64,000 nucleotides of DNA from Humitalea rosea (GTDB lineage: Bacteria; Pseudomonadota; Alphaproteobacteria; Acetobacterales; Acetobacteraceae), in the NCBI RefSeq assembly GCF_003253705.1, contig NZ_QKYU01000024.1, positions 1 through 64,000 on the forward strand, in the 5' to 3' direction. Shown piece by piece: positions 33,161-42,167 of this stretch; the stretch's first letter is position 1, and each line of letters begins with the position of its first letter. The position numbers were made by a program, and so were the translations under genes. Below the pieces are notes generated by a model that was given only the letters and a program-made list of their open reading frames with translations, was not told where the DNA came from and searched no databases.

Positions 33161-33444
33161 GCTTTGGCAGGATCATCCGGGAGCGCCGGACCGCGCTTGG
33201 GATCGGCATGACCGACATGGCCGATCGGCTGGGGATCTCAGCGGCCTATTGGTCGCGGATCGAACGCGACATGGAGAGCCCGCCGCGGGATCAGCTCATC
33301 GAGCGCGCTGCCGCGATCCTCGGCCTGTGCCTGGATGATGTGTTTGTCGAGGCGCAGCGCCTGCCACCTGACATGCGCACGGATATGGCGAAGGTGGTAC
33401 GTGCCTATCGTCGGCTGCGCGCGATCGATCGGACGGAGAGGTGA
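33157..33444 (+). CDS. XRE/Cro-CI type repressor
   Basis: A 95-residue protein from a GTG start (SFGRIIRERRTALGIGMTDM). The HTH is TDMADRLGISAAYWSRIERD, followed by MESPPRDQLIERAAAILGL; the rest is a short dimerisation tail. It probably represses early phage promoters, with the palindrome at 32221 as a candidate site, and is the likely substrate of the ImmA-like peptidase. It overlaps both neighbours. Confidence 0.83.
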   Translation: MSFGRIIRERRTALGIGMTDMADRLGISAAYWSRIERDMESPPRDQLIERAAAILGLCLDDVFVEAQRLPPDMRTDMAKVVRAYRRLRAIDRTER

Positions 33445-34205
33445 TGGCCAAACCTTTCCCCCGCAAGCCGTTCTACGGGCTGGCCGAGCTTTGCGAGCGC
33501 TGGTCGCTCTCGGAAGCCGACATTGCCGCCTATGCCTTGGAGAGCGAGTTGACCCTGTCGATCGCGGTTGGTGGGCTGCGTGTCGAAACCAGCGAAGTCG
33601 AGGAGGATGCCGACGGGCGGCCGTTCAGCATTCCGACCGGAACGCGCTGGATCGTCGGAACCATGGACATCCGCAGCGTCGATGCCTGGTCCGTGTTGCT
33701 GAATGGCTCGCAGGCCATCGGGCGGTTCTGCGGCTTGCAGGGGGAGGTGCTTGATCTCCCGGACCAGGATGATGAGCGCGGCACGATCCTGGTCGACCGC
33801 CAGTCGCTGGTGGTGCGCCGGGCCGAGATGGAGCGGTTCCAGGAGGCGCAGGGGATCGGCGGTGCCCAATCTGCGATCGCTGCCGTGGCAGGCGCGAACG
33901 GGCGGGAGAAGTCACGCGGTGCTCCGCCCAAATTCGATTGGGAAGGCTGCTGGTGCGAGATCGCGAAGACCATTTACGACCCGGGACCACCGGCGACGCA
34001 GGCTGAATGGCTGCGGATGATCCAAGACTGGTTTGCCGATCAGTTGGGACCCGACAATGTGCCCTGCGACAGCTCGATCAAGGCGCGTCTGAGCCGGATT
34101 TGGCCGACCGTGAAGCCGAATATCGGACGACCGTCGGCACTGACGGCGGTGCATGGCGCCGCGCCGAGCCGGCCGGCTGAGAAGGTGCGGGTGGCGAGGC
34201 GGTAG
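33444..34205 (+). CDS. Hypothetical phage protein, possible DNA-binding regulator
   Basis: A 253-residue protein. The start (FYGLAELCERWSLSEADIAA) looks like an excisionase-type HTH. The middle is beta-rich, and the C-terminal part (QAEWLRMIQDWFADQLGPDN, then IKARLSRIWPTVKPN) is helical and resembles the end of other phage regulators. It starts at the last base of the repressor stop and is in the lysogeny operon. Excisionase or co-repressor is a guess. Confidence 0.5.
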   Translation: MAKPFPRKPFYGLAELCERWSLSEADIAAYALESELTLSIAVGGLRVETSEVEEDADGRPFSIPTGTRWIVGTMDIRSVDAWSVLLNGSQAIGRFCGLQGEVLDLPDQDDERGTILVDRQSLVVRRAEMERFQEAQGIGGAQSAIAAVAGANGREKSRGAPPKFDWEGCWCEIAKTIYDPGPPATQAEWLRMIQDWFADQLGPDNVPCDSSIKARLSRIWPTVKPNIGRPSALTAVHGAAPSRPAEKVRVARR

Positions 34206-34237
34206 AGAATAGGCAGGACAATGCGTGCTGGATCCCG

Positions 34238-34441
34238 ATGCCCCTGCCGAACCCAATCAATGGCCACCTTCCGCCGCACCTGCGTGAGGTGTGCACCATC
34301 CTTGCCGCGGGATTGGTGCGGCTGCGCAGCCGCGCTGCCGAGGAAGCTGCGCGCGAGGACGCCGACCGCGGAGAGCCTGACCTACACTTCCTGGCACCCC
34401 AGCGCCTGCATGCGAACCGGACCAACCGGAGACCCGCATGA
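34238..34441 (+). CDS. Small protein preceding DUF2924-recombinase cassette
   Basis: A 67-residue protein (LPNPINGHLPPHLREVCTIL) with a long amphipathic helix (LVRLRSRAAEEAAREDADRG) and a basic tail. Similar short genes are typical just upstream of the DUF2924 and serine recombinase pair in alphaproteobacterial phages. Its stop overlaps the next start by four bases, supporting reality. Function unknown. Confidence 0.55.
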   Translation: MPLPNPINGHLPPHLREVCTILAAGLVRLRSRAAEEAAREDADRGEPDLHFLAPQRLHANRTNRRPA

Positions 34442-34944
34442 AACGCGCCACCAAATCCAAAGCTGGCACCCCGCCGGCGCGGACCATCCCCGCCATCCCG
34501 CCGGCCGACGTGCTAGGCCGGCTCGCCGCGCTGAAGACCACCCCCACGCCTGACCTGAAGCAGCAGTGGCGGGAGCTTTTTGCGACCGAACCGCCGCCCT
34601 ACAACCGGCGCTTCCTGGAGAGCCGGCTGGCTTATCGCATTCAAGAGCTCGCCTATGGCGGCCTGAAGCCCGAGACGATCCAGCGCCTCGAGGCCCTCGG
34701 TGAACAGCTCGACGGCGGTAATCCCGTCCTCCGGCGCATCCGCGGCGACGACAAGCCGATCACCGGCACGCGGCTGATCCGCGAGTACCAGGGAGTCGAG
34801 TACAGCGTCACTGTGCTGCACGACGGCTACGAGTATCAGGGGCGCCCCTACCAGTCGCTCTCCTCCATCGCGCGCGCCATCACCGGCACGCGCTGGAATG
34901 GCTGGCTGTTCTTTGGCCTGAAGAACCGGAGGGGCACGGCATGA
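34438..34944 (+). CDS. DUF2924 protein
   Basis: A 168-residue protein. LKQQWRELFATEPPPYNRRF, LESRLAYRIQELAYGGL, and the C-terminal IREYQGVEYSVTVLHDGYEY plus YQSLSSIARAITGTRWNGWL are the DUF2924 hallmarks. DUF2924 genes lie almost always next to large serine recombinase genes. A role as recombination directionality or accessory factor has been suggested from this link and is not proven. It overlaps the recombinase gene by four bases. Confidence 0.88.
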   Translation: MKRATKSKAGTPPARTIPAIPPADVLGRLAALKTTPTPDLKQQWRELFATEPPPYNRRFLESRLAYRIQELAYGGLKPETIQRLEALGEQLDGGNPVLRRIRGDDKPITGTRLIREYQGVEYSVTVLHDGYEYQGRPYQSLSSIARAITGTRWNGWLFFGLKNRRGTA

Positions 34945-36290
34945 AGCGCAAGCCAGCCGCCGACGCCGCCATGCCGGCCACGGTGAGGAAGATCCGCGCC
35001 GCGGTGTACACGCGCAAGTCGAGCGAGGAAGGGCTCGACATGGAGTTCAACTCGCTGGATGCGCAGCGCGAGGCTTGTGAGGCCTACATCACCAGCCAGC
35101 GGTCGGAGGGATGGGTGCTCATCCGCGATCGCTACGACGATGGCGGCGTGTCCGGCGGCACGCTGGAACGACCTTCACTGCGGCGCCTCCTGGCCGACAT
35201 TGAGCGCGGGCTGATCGATGTGGTGGTGGTCTACAAGATCGACCGGCTGTCACGCGCGCTGATGGACTTCGCCAAGCTGGTGGAGGTGTTCGACGCGAAC
35301 AGCGTGACCTTCGTCTCCGTCACGCAGTCGTTCAACACGACCACCAGCATGGGTCGGCTGACGCTGAACATCCTCCTCAGCTTCGCGCAGTTCGAACGGG
35401 AGGTCATCGGCGAGCGCATCCGCGACAAGGTGGCGGCGTCACGGGCGCGCGGAATCTGGATGGGGGGCTTCGTGCCACTCGGCTACGACGCCAAGGACCG
35501 CAAGCTGCTGGTGAACGAGGCGGAGGCGGCACTGGTGCGCCGGATCTTCGAAGGCTTCGTCGAGACGGAATCCGGTACGAAGCTGGTCACCATGCTCCGG
35601 GCCGAAGGCGCCACCACGAAGCGCGGCCGCGCCTTCACCAAGAGCGACGTGTATCGGGTGCTCAGCAACCGGACCTATCTCGGCGAGGCGATGCACAAAG
35701 GGAAGTCGCACCCGGGCGAGCACGCTGCCATCGTGCCCCAGGCGATGTGGGACGCGGCGCACGCCCTGCTGTCGATCAGCCCGAAGACACGCGCCAACCG
35801 CACGCGGTGCCAGACGCCTTCGCTGCTGCGCGGGCTGATCTTCGGCAGCGACGGGCGTGCGATGTCGCCCACCCATGCGCGGGGGCGCCGCGGGCAGCAG
35901 TACCGCTACTATGTCAGCCAGTCGGTGCTGAAGGGTAGCGCCGCGGACGGCCCGGCCATCGCGCGCATTTCCGCCGCCGAGATCGAGGGCGCGGTCATCG
36001 CGCAGGTCCGTGGGCTGCTGCGCCAGCCGGAGGTGGTGCTCGGGGCCTGGCGCGCGGCACGGGCCTCGGCGCCGGATATGACGGAGGGCGAAGCCCGGCT
36101 GGCGCTGGAGCGGCTGGACCCGCTTTGGGAGGAGCTCTTCCCCGCGGAGCAGGCGCGGATTATCCGCCTCCTGGTCGACCGGGTGGACATCGGGGTAGGC
36201 GGCGCTGACGTGCGGCTGAAGCTGGAGGGACTGGCCAGCCTGGCGCGCGACCTGGCCACGCCACCCGAATCCGCGAGGGCCGCAGCATGA
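34941..36290 (+). CDS. Large serine recombinase (putative prophage integrase)
   Basis: A 449-residue recombinase. The catalytic domain has AVYTRKSSEEGLDMEFNSLD with the active serine in RKSS, DGGVSGGTLERPSLRRLL, and VVYKIDRLSRALMDFAKLV; the long helix follows FAQFEREVIGERIRDK. A Recombinase domain (DVYRVLSNRTYLGEAMHKGK) comes next. The usual zinc ribbon is degenerate: LLRGLIFGSDGRAMSPTHAR lacks the expected Cys pair. It would integrate and excise the prophage, which ends close to here. The att sites are not visible. Confidence 0.88.
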   Translation: MKRKPAADAAMPATVRKIRAAVYTRKSSEEGLDMEFNSLDAQREACEAYITSQRSEGWVLIRDRYDDGGVSGGTLERPSLRRLLADIERGLIDVVVVYKIDRLSRALMDFAKLVEVFDANSVTFVSVTQSFNTTTSMGRLTLNILLSFAQFEREVIGERIRDKVAASRARGIWMGGFVPLGYDAKDRKLLVNEAEAALVRRIFEGFVETESGTKLVTMLRAEGATTKRGRAFTKSDVYRVLSNRTYLGEAMHKGKSHPGEHAAIVPQAMWDAAHALLSISPKTRANRTRCQTPSLLRGLIFGSDGRAMSPTHARGRRGQQYRYYVSQSVLKGSAADGPAIARISAAEIEGAVIAQVRGLLRQPEVVLGAWRAARASAPDMTEGEARLALERLDPLWEELFPAEQARIIRLLVDRVDIGVGGADVRLKLEGLASLARDLATPPESARAAA

Positions 36291-36685
36291 CCGGCGCCGC
36301 GCAGATGCTGACCGTTCGGGTGCCTCTGGCGGTCCGGAAGCCGCGGGGCGGGCGGAAGCTGATGATCGCGCCGGGCGGCACCACGAACCGGGGCCCCTCG
36401 GCTGCGGACACCACGCTGGTGAAGGCGCTGGCCCGGGCGTTCCGGTGGCGGCGAATGCTTGAAGCGGGGCGCTATGGCACGATCGACGAACTGGCGGCGG
36501 CGGAGAAGATCAATTCGTCCTACGTCTCCCGTCTGCTGCGCCTGACGCTGCTGGCGCCGAAGATCGTCGAGGCGATCTTGGATGGGCGGCAGCATCCAGG
36601 GATGACGCTGCCGGGGCTTATGGAGCGGCTAATGGCAGAGTGGACGGAGCAGCTTCAGGCATTCTCCGAAAAGCGAGTAGGCTGA
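36287..36685 (+). CDS. HTH protein of the recombinase cassette
   Basis: A 132-residue protein overlapping the recombinase stop by four bases. The middle (TTLVKALARAFRWRRMLEAG, then YGTIDELAAAEKINSSYVSR) ends in a helix-turn-helix, followed by LLRLTLLAPKIVEAILDGRQ. It belongs to the small family that follows large serine recombinases in alphaproteobacterial elements. A DNA-binding accessory role is likely. Confidence 0.72.
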   Translation: MTGAAQMLTVRVPLAVRKPRGGRKLMIAPGGTTNRGPSAADTTLVKALARAFRWRRMLEAGRYGTIDELAAAEKINSSYVSRLLRLTLLAPKIVEAILDGRQHPGMTLPGLMERLMAEWTEQLQAFSEKRVG

Positions 36686-37086
36686 AACCGCGTGAACAGC
36701 GAGTTGGCTTATCTCACCACTCGTGCGGCACCGCCTGGCTTGCGGGAGGGGCCAAAGTCGCCGGGACACAGATCAATTCAAGCTTGCCGCTGACACTATA
36801 GCGGCGTCCGAGACTGGAGCCGGGCGCGCTGAAGGCAGGATAGTCGTCCTAACGCGCGATGATCCAGGGCTGTTGAAGGTTGTGCGACTGCAACTGCTGC
36901 CTCCGGAGATAGCCGGAACGCTTTGGACGATCGGCAGCGGGGGGCTCCTTCTTCCCCAGCTGTCACCGCCTATTCACAGAAGCCCAGCCGGGACGCTTCT
37001 CCGGCCTAACAGATCGCACTATAGATTGCCGCTAGCATCCGCGGCGTCGGCTATGTTGGGGTGTGCGCCCGTGGGAGGCCAATATC
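36686..37086. other. Junction between prophage recombinase cassette and phosphorothioation island
   Basis: I see no confident gene in these 400 bases. This is where an attachment site would be expected next to the serine recombinase cassette, but no matching duplicate core is visible within the window. Stop codons interrupt all frames that look partly coding, such as LAYLTTRAAPPGLREGPKSP soon after the HTH gene, which could be a decayed gene end. The GGGAGG before 37087 is the ribosome-binding site of the island's first gene. Confidence 0.4.
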
Positions 37087-38238
37087 TTGCCGAATCAAGG
37101 ACCTATATATTTCGACCATCAGGCGCATGCACCCATCGACCCTCGTGTCGCCGACCGTCTGGCCAGTGCCTTCCGGGAATACGACGCGAATCCCCACTCG
37201 GCCCACCAGCCGGGCGATATTGCACGGCGCGCTGTCGAGGAGGCGCGCCTCCAGGTGGGTGAGCTGATTGGCGCTGAGTCTGCAGAGATCCTCTTTACTT
37301 CAGGTGCTACCGAATCGAACAACCTTGCCATCGGCGGCCTGCGAGACTGGCTTGCCGCGTCTCACTTCCCCCGTGTGCTGGTCTCCGCCGGTGAGCACCC
37401 CTCGGTCATGGCCGCCGCCGCGGCTTTCTCCGCCAGTGTAGAGACGGTGCCCCTGCTTTCGTCCGGCGTCGTCGACCTGGGCCAGCTGGAGCGGATGCTG
37501 GGCGGAGCCGCAGGCCTTGTTTCGATAGCGGCGGCCAACCACGAGATCGGCACGATCCAGCCGATCGCCGAGATATCCCGAATCACCCGTTCTGCAGGGG
37601 CGCTTTTCCACTCCGACCTCGCCCAGGCCGCGGGAAAACTTCCTATCGACGCTGCACTACTCGATCTTGCCAGCATCTCATCGCACAAGATGTGCGGCCC
37701 AGTGGGCATCGGCGCGCTCTTCATCCGCCGCTCGCTCCGCCGGCACCTGCGGCCGATCCTTCATGGCGGGGGCCAAGAGGCGAACCTACGGCCCGGCACC
37801 CTTCCGGCGCCGCTCTGCGTCGCGTTCGGCGAGGCCTGCCGCTTCGCTCGCGACGAGATGGGAGGGGAGACAGATCGGGTCACGAGGCTCCGCGACGGGC
37901 TGCTTTTGCGGCTGACCGACCTCGGCGGCGTCTCAGTCAACGGCGGTCCCGCTCGTCTTCCCGGCAACATAAACATCTCGTTCGATGGCGTAGATGGCGA
38001 GGCACTCGTGCTCAGATTGCGCCCAAGCGTCGCCCTCTCCACCGGATCGGCCTGCACGTCCGCGTCGCTCGAGCCATCACACGTCCTCGCCGCCATCGGC
38101 GTGACTGGCGAGCGCGCGGAAGGGGCCGTGCGGATCAGCCTCGGGCGGTCAACCACGCCAGAGGAGGTACTGGCGGCCGGCGACGCCATAGCCGAGGCAG
38201 TCACGACGCTGCGCTCCACGCGCCGGAGGGTCGCGTGA
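37087..38238 (+). CDS. dndA: Cysteine desulfurase, DndA/IscS-like
   Basis: A PLP enzyme of about 383 residues that takes sulfur from cysteine and passes it on as persulfide. Motifs: GPIYFDHQAHAPIDPRVADR at the start, FTSGATESNNLAIGG, PLP-binding HSD (LFHSDLAQAAGK) and lysine (SISSHKMCGPVGIGA), and the catalytic loop STGSACTSASLEPSHVL. The TTG at 37087 has GGGAGG 8 bases upstream; a GTG at 37063 is the alternative. The dndC gene overlaps its stop by four bases, so this enzyme serves DNA phosphorothioation rather than general Fe-S assembly. Confidence 0.87.
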   Translation: MPNQGPIYFDHQAHAPIDPRVADRLASAFREYDANPHSAHQPGDIARRAVEEARLQVGELIGAESAEILFTSGATESNNLAIGGLRDWLAASHFPRVLVSAGEHPSVMAAAAAFSASVETVPLLSSGVVDLGQLERMLGGAAGLVSIAAANHEIGTIQPIAEISRITRSAGALFHSDLAQAAGKLPIDAALLDLASISSHKMCGPVGIGALFIRRSLRRHLRPILHGGGQEANLRPGTLPAPLCVAFGEACRFARDEMGGETDRVTRLRDGLLLRLTDLGGVSVNGGPARLPGNINISFDGVDGEALVLRLRPSVALSTGSACTSASLEPSHVLAAIGVTGERAEGAVRISLGRSTTPEEVLAAGDAIAEAVTTLRSTRRRVA

Positions 38239-39356
38239 CCACAAGCGCACTGCCCGCCACCGCCGAGGCGCCGCTCGACGAGCGGATCGCCGCAATCCTC
38301 GACGAGCTTCGGGACGAATACCGCCAGCCCCACGACTCGCCCTGGATCATCGGGTTCTCCGGCGGGAAGGACAGCACGCTCCTCGCACAATTGGTCTTTG
38401 AGATGCTACTCGCCCTGCCTCCGCGGCAGCGGGTAAGGCCTGTGCACGTTGTCGCGAATGACACGCTCGTCGAGTCCCCGGTGATCGCTCGGCACCTCGA
38501 CGCGGTGCTAGATCGCATCGCGCGTTCCATCGAGCCGCTGCGGCTACCTGTCACCGTCGCGCGCACGGTGCCCGACGTCGACCAGACCTTCTGGGTTAAT
38601 CTGATCGGACGCGGCTATCCGTCCCCCAGCCGAATGTTCCGTTGGTGCACTGACCGAATGAAGATCGCGCCCACGTCTCGCTATATCCGCGAGCAGGTCG
38701 ACGCCGCCGGACGTGTGATCATGCTGCTCGGTGTCCGGGCCGCGGAATCGGCACAGCGGGCCGTCAGCGTATTTCGTTACCAGAACGCGGGCGAGCGGCT
38801 GAACCCGCACAACACCCTCCATGGCTGCATGATATACAAACCAATCGTCGACCTAACCACCGAGGAGGTTTGGCAGGTTCTACTGCAGTCGGCGCCGCCA
38901 TGGGGCGGAAGTCATCGCGAGCTCGTCACCATCTACCGCAACGCCGCCGGGGGCGAGTGTCCGCTGGTGACCGATCGCGAGGAGGCCCCCTCCTGCGGGA
39001 CTAAGTCATCGCGCTTCGGATGCTGGACGTGCACTGTAGTGGAGAAGGACCGCAGCGCGGAGGCCTTCGTCGATGCCGGTCATGAGAACCTGGAGCCACT
39101 GCTCGCGCTACGCGACTGGTTGAAGGAAATCAGAGAGGACAACCGCCGGCGGTCACCGCGCCGACGCAATGGCCAGCTGAACTTCGTGGGGGAGGGGCGC
39201 CTCATCCCCGGCCCCTTCACCCTCGACGCGCGCCGCGAGATCCTCGTCCGATTGCTTGAGACGCAGGAGGAAGTCGGTTTCCAGCTCATCAGCCTCGAGG
39301 AAATCGAGGCGATCCATCGGCTTTGGGTCGCGGACTCAATAGGAACCGGCGCGTGA
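38235..39356 (+). CDS. dndC: DNA phosphorothioation sulfurtransferase DndC
   Basis: A 373-residue PAPS-reductase-fold protein. The ATP pyrophosphatase loop is IIGFSGGKDSTLLAQLVFE (about residues 37-55). The DndC signatures VVANDTLVESPVIA, GYPSPSRMFRWCTDRMKIAP and HGCMIYKPIVDLTTEEVWQV follow. Four cysteines for an iron-sulfur cluster are in GECPLV, PSCGTK and RFGCWTCTVV. DndC activates the DNA phosphate and inserts sulfur. The GTG start has GGAGGG close upstream and overlaps dndA; the stop overlaps the dndD-like gene (GTGA). Confidence 0.93.
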   Translation: MTTSALPATAEAPLDERIAAILDELRDEYRQPHDSPWIIGFSGGKDSTLLAQLVFEMLLALPPRQRVRPVHVVANDTLVESPVIARHLDAVLDRIARSIEPLRLPVTVARTVPDVDQTFWVNLIGRGYPSPSRMFRWCTDRMKIAPTSRYIREQVDAAGRVIMLLGVRAAESAQRAVSVFRYQNAGERLNPHNTLHGCMIYKPIVDLTTEEVWQVLLQSAPPWGGSHRELVTIYRNAAGGECPLVTDREEAPSCGTKSSRFGCWTCTVVEKDRSAEAFVDAGHENLEPLLALRDWLKEIREDNRRRSPRRRNGQLNFVGEGRLIPGPFTLDARREILVRLLETQEEVGFQLISLEEIEAIHRLWVADSIGTGA

Positions 39357-41599
39357 ACTACGTCCCCGAGCTAAGCCATTTCGCGGTCGAGACCCCGGGA
39401 AATCGAAAGATCGTTGCCACGCTGATGGCGATCCGCGCGGCGACGGGGGGCGCCGGAAATAGGCGTCCGCTGTTCTCGGCAATGGATAGCCTCCTGTCCG
39501 GTGCGGAGCAGCCCGAGAGAGAAAGTTCCGTCGTCGACCTTCCCTCCGCCGCAGGCGGTGAGGCCGTCCGGCTAACACGCCTACGGCTGCGGAACTGGAA
39601 GTCGTTCGAGCGGGCGGACCTGCTCCTTCCGGACGGTGGGAGGAGGCGTCCAATCGTGGTTGTCGGAGGTGCAAACGGGTTCGGGAAGAGCAGTATCCTT
39701 GAGGCCTTCGCTCTCGGGCTGTTCGGCCGGCGCGCGATCAGCGACGTCGGCTTCCTGATGCATGCGACCGGCGGCCGGTTCGGCCAGCGCCGCGGCTACC
39801 GGAAGCTTCTCGAGCGCACTCTTCACCGCTCGTCCAAGGCGTGCCTCGAGGGAATGTGCAGCGTCTTCATGGACTTCGACACCGCGGATGGCCCCGTCTC
39901 CCTCGAGCGAAAGTGGTACTTCGACGAGAAGGGCGAGCTCGTCGAGGACGAGGAGGAGCTCTTGGTCAGAGTCGGCGACGACCGGCACCTGCTCGTGACG
40001 CCCGGCGGCGTCCTTGCCCGCGACTGGTACCAGGAGGAAATTGAGCGCCGAATAATGCCTGCAAGCTTGGCGCCCTTCTTCGTATTCGACGGCGAGCAGG
40101 TCGAGCGATGGGCGGAGCGTCGGCTGTCCGACCAGGTGCGTTCCGCCGTTGCGCGGATGCTCGGCCTCGACGACCTGCGTGGGCTCGCGGATGATCTCCG
40201 CGCCTATGCTCGCGACCGTGAACGTGACTTTGTCGGCGACCGGACTGTCGACCTCACGGGAACGCAGGCTGAGCTGGACCAGCTTGATGCGGAAATAGCT
40301 GGGAACTCGGCACGCCTCGCCGGCATCGATGCCGTCCTAACGGATCGCCGCGCCGAGCGGGACGCTGCACTCGCCCGCATCTCATCGCTCTCGGCAGGGT
40401 CCCATGCCGATCTCCAAGCGTTCCTCGAGACCGAGCACAGGCTTACTTCCGAGCGTCAGCGCGTCGAGCGGGTCCTTGCGGACGTGATCGGCGAGCATGG
40501 TCCTCTACTCCTCGCAGGCCAGCGGCTGGCGGGACGCACGGCGGAGGCTATCGAGGCCGAGCTGGGGGCGGATCTGGCGGAACTCGAGCCGGATGTGGTG
40601 GACGCACTCTGGGCGCGATTCGTTTCAGTCGATCCGCCGCTGGCTGAGGACCAGATCGCGACGCTCAGGTGCCGCTTCGTGGAGGCACTTCGGCCGATGG
40701 AAGGCGTCCACTATAAAGATGCGCACCAGCACCTCGACAGACATGCGCGGCGCGTTGTGGCCGCGCGTCTCCGCGCCGCCTTCACGAATGGCCGGACGCA
40801 GGTTGAGGAGGCATCTGGATCGCTTAGGGGGGCCGTTCAGGGGCTCGCCGAAGCCCAGCAAGCGGCACTGGAGCAAGAACGGCGCTCGTCCGAGCGGGCA
40901 GACGCCCAGCGGGATCTTGCGCAGCTTAGCGCGGCCATCGAAGCCGCCGAGGGCGAGCGCGGTTCGCTCCGCGGTATCATCGAGGCGCTCAGGTCAAAAA
41001 TGGAGCCCTTGCGGGCAGAGGTGGTCCGCCAGGCGTTCCTTCTGCGCGAGGCCGAGCCCCGCATGCATGGCGCGGGCGTGGCGCGCTCCCTGGCCGCGTC
41101 GCTCGACGCGCAAATGGCCGCGATCGCCGACGTGGAGTACAGCCGGTTCGGCGAAGCGGTCACCCGGAGCTTCCGGGCCCTGGCGCACAAGAACCAAGTG
41201 TCGCGGATTAAGATCGGTCCAGACGGCACGGTCGCCATCTACGACCAAGCTGGGTCCGACGTGACCGACTACCGTCTTTCGGCCGGAGAGAGCCAGCTCT
41301 TCGCTATGGCGCTCATCGCTGCGGTGGGCAGCATAGTGGGCGACCGACTGCCGCTCGTTGTGGACACCCCGCTCAGCAGGCTGGACACGCGGCACCGCGA
41401 GAGCGTCCTGGCGATGCTAGGCGGACGGCGATCCCAGACCATCCTGCTGACGCAGCCGGAGGAGGTTGCCGCCCACCACCTGCAGCAGCTTGAGCCGGTC
41501 CTCGCGGGAGCCGTTCACCTCGTCCATTCGGTGGATCCAGGCACGGGCGTGGGTGTGAGCCGGTTCTCACCGGGTTACGATCCCGTCCTCGTACCTTAA
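39353..41599 (+). CDS. dndD: DndD-like SMC/ABC ATPase with N-terminal extension
   Basis: A 748-residue ATPase. After about 72 residues not seen in ordinary DndD (starting VNYVPELSHFAVETPGNRKI) the family start appears: VRLTRLRLRNWKSFERADLL. The P-loop is VVGGANGFGKSSILEAF, about 103-119. FFVFDGEQVERWAE, long coiled coils (about 310-590), signature LSAGESQLFAMAL and Walker B LPLVVDTPLSRLD follow. DndD is thought to hydrolyse ATP and possibly nick or bind DNA for sulfur insertion. The GTG at 39353 overlaps the dndC stop. The extension may replace a missing partner such as DndB; that is a guess. Confidence 0.82.
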   Translation: MNYVPELSHFAVETPGNRKIVATLMAIRAATGGAGNRRPLFSAMDSLLSGAEQPERESSVVDLPSAAGGEAVRLTRLRLRNWKSFERADLLLPDGGRRRPIVVVGGANGFGKSSILEAFALGLFGRRAISDVGFLMHATGGRFGQRRGYRKLLERTLHRSSKACLEGMCSVFMDFDTADGPVSLERKWYFDEKGELVEDEEELLVRVGDDRHLLVTPGGVLARDWYQEEIERRIMPASLAPFFVFDGEQVERWAERRLSDQVRSAVARMLGLDDLRGLADDLRAYARDRERDFVGDRTVDLTGTQAELDQLDAEIAGNSARLAGIDAVLTDRRAERDAALARISSLSAGSHADLQAFLETEHRLTSERQRVERVLADVIGEHGPLLLAGQRLAGRTAEAIEAELGADLAELEPDVVDALWARFVSVDPPLAEDQIATLRCRFVEALRPMEGVHYKDAHQHLDRHARRVVAARLRAAFTNGRTQVEEASGSLRGAVQGLAEAQQAALEQERRSSERADAQRDLAQLSAAIEAAEGERGSLRGIIEALRSKMEPLRAEVVRQAFLLREAEPRMHGAGVARSLAASLDAQMAAIADVEYSRFGEAVTRSFRALAHKNQVSRIKIGPDGTVAIYDQAGSDVTDYRLSAGESQLFAMALIAAVGSIVGDRLPLVVDTPLSRLDTRHRESVLAMLGGRRSQTILLTQPEEVAAHHLQQLEPVLAGAVHLVHSVDPGTGVGVSRFSPGYDPVLVP

Positions 41600-41680
41600 T
41601 CAAATCGATAAAAGCATGGTTGATGGCTTGATCAGACTTAATCTGGAAGCGCACTGTTCAGCGGCAAAGGGGAACATGGT

Positions 41681-42115
41681 ATGAATACGGCGGCCGCTGT
41701 GGCAGCACCGATCGGGATCTCCGACGTGGGAAGACTCGACTTCCGCACGTCGCGATCGGGGGAAACCGCGACAGCGTCCCTGCAGCGTGCACTTGGCCTC
41801 CAGTACAGATATCAGCCTGCCCGGCTCGCAATCGGCCGCTCGCTAGGTCTAGACACGCGGCCGGCACCCATCGCTAGTGTGGATGGCAAGGCCATAAGGG
41901 GTGAGACGCTGTTCGGGCAGGGTGCCGACGGGATCGGGCTCTGGATGAGCCTTATCGTGGAGCACGCAGGCCGTGGACCGCTGCCCCGGCGCGAGCTGCA
42001 GGAACTTGTCGCCGCGCACTGGGCACGGGGCGCCGGACTCCTTTGGGATAACCTACGCAGCTCGGCTAACGCGGCGGCCGACCTGGCGGCGCAGCTGTTG
42101 CGAACGCCCCGGTGA
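41681..42115 (+). CDS. dndE: DndE-like protein
   Basis: A 144-residue protein. DFRTSRSGETATASLQRALG, RYQPARLAIGRSLGLD, GETLFGQGADGIGLWMSLIV and LPRRELQELVAAHWARGAGL correspond in order to the DndE (DUF1832) layout: an N-terminal RTS helix pair, the conserved G-TLFG and a C-terminal H-RG helix. DndE binds DNA, probably nicked, in the modification complex. An 81-base gap separates it from the dndD-like gene; a GGGGA site precedes the ATG. The match is moderate and needs a profile search. Confidence 0.68.
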   Translation: MNTAAAVAAPIGISDVGRLDFRTSRSGETATASLQRALGLQYRYQPARLAIGRSLGLDTRPAPIASVDGKAIRGETLFGQGADGIGLWMSLIVEHAGRGPLPRRELQELVAAHWARGAGLLWDNLRSSANAAADLAAQLLRTPR

Positions 42116-42167
42116 GCCGTGAGACACCGCGCCCCTGTCAGCCGAGTCCAGTAGCTGGAGATCCGAT

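Noticed and set aside
36723-37262. Gene of about 179 codons between the recombinase cassette and dndA
   Set aside because: It overlaps the well-supported desulfurase start in another frame and has no family features.
37087-38238. Housekeeping IscS or SufS instead of DndA
   Set aside because: No isc/suf partners are present, while dndC overlaps the stop codon by four bases.
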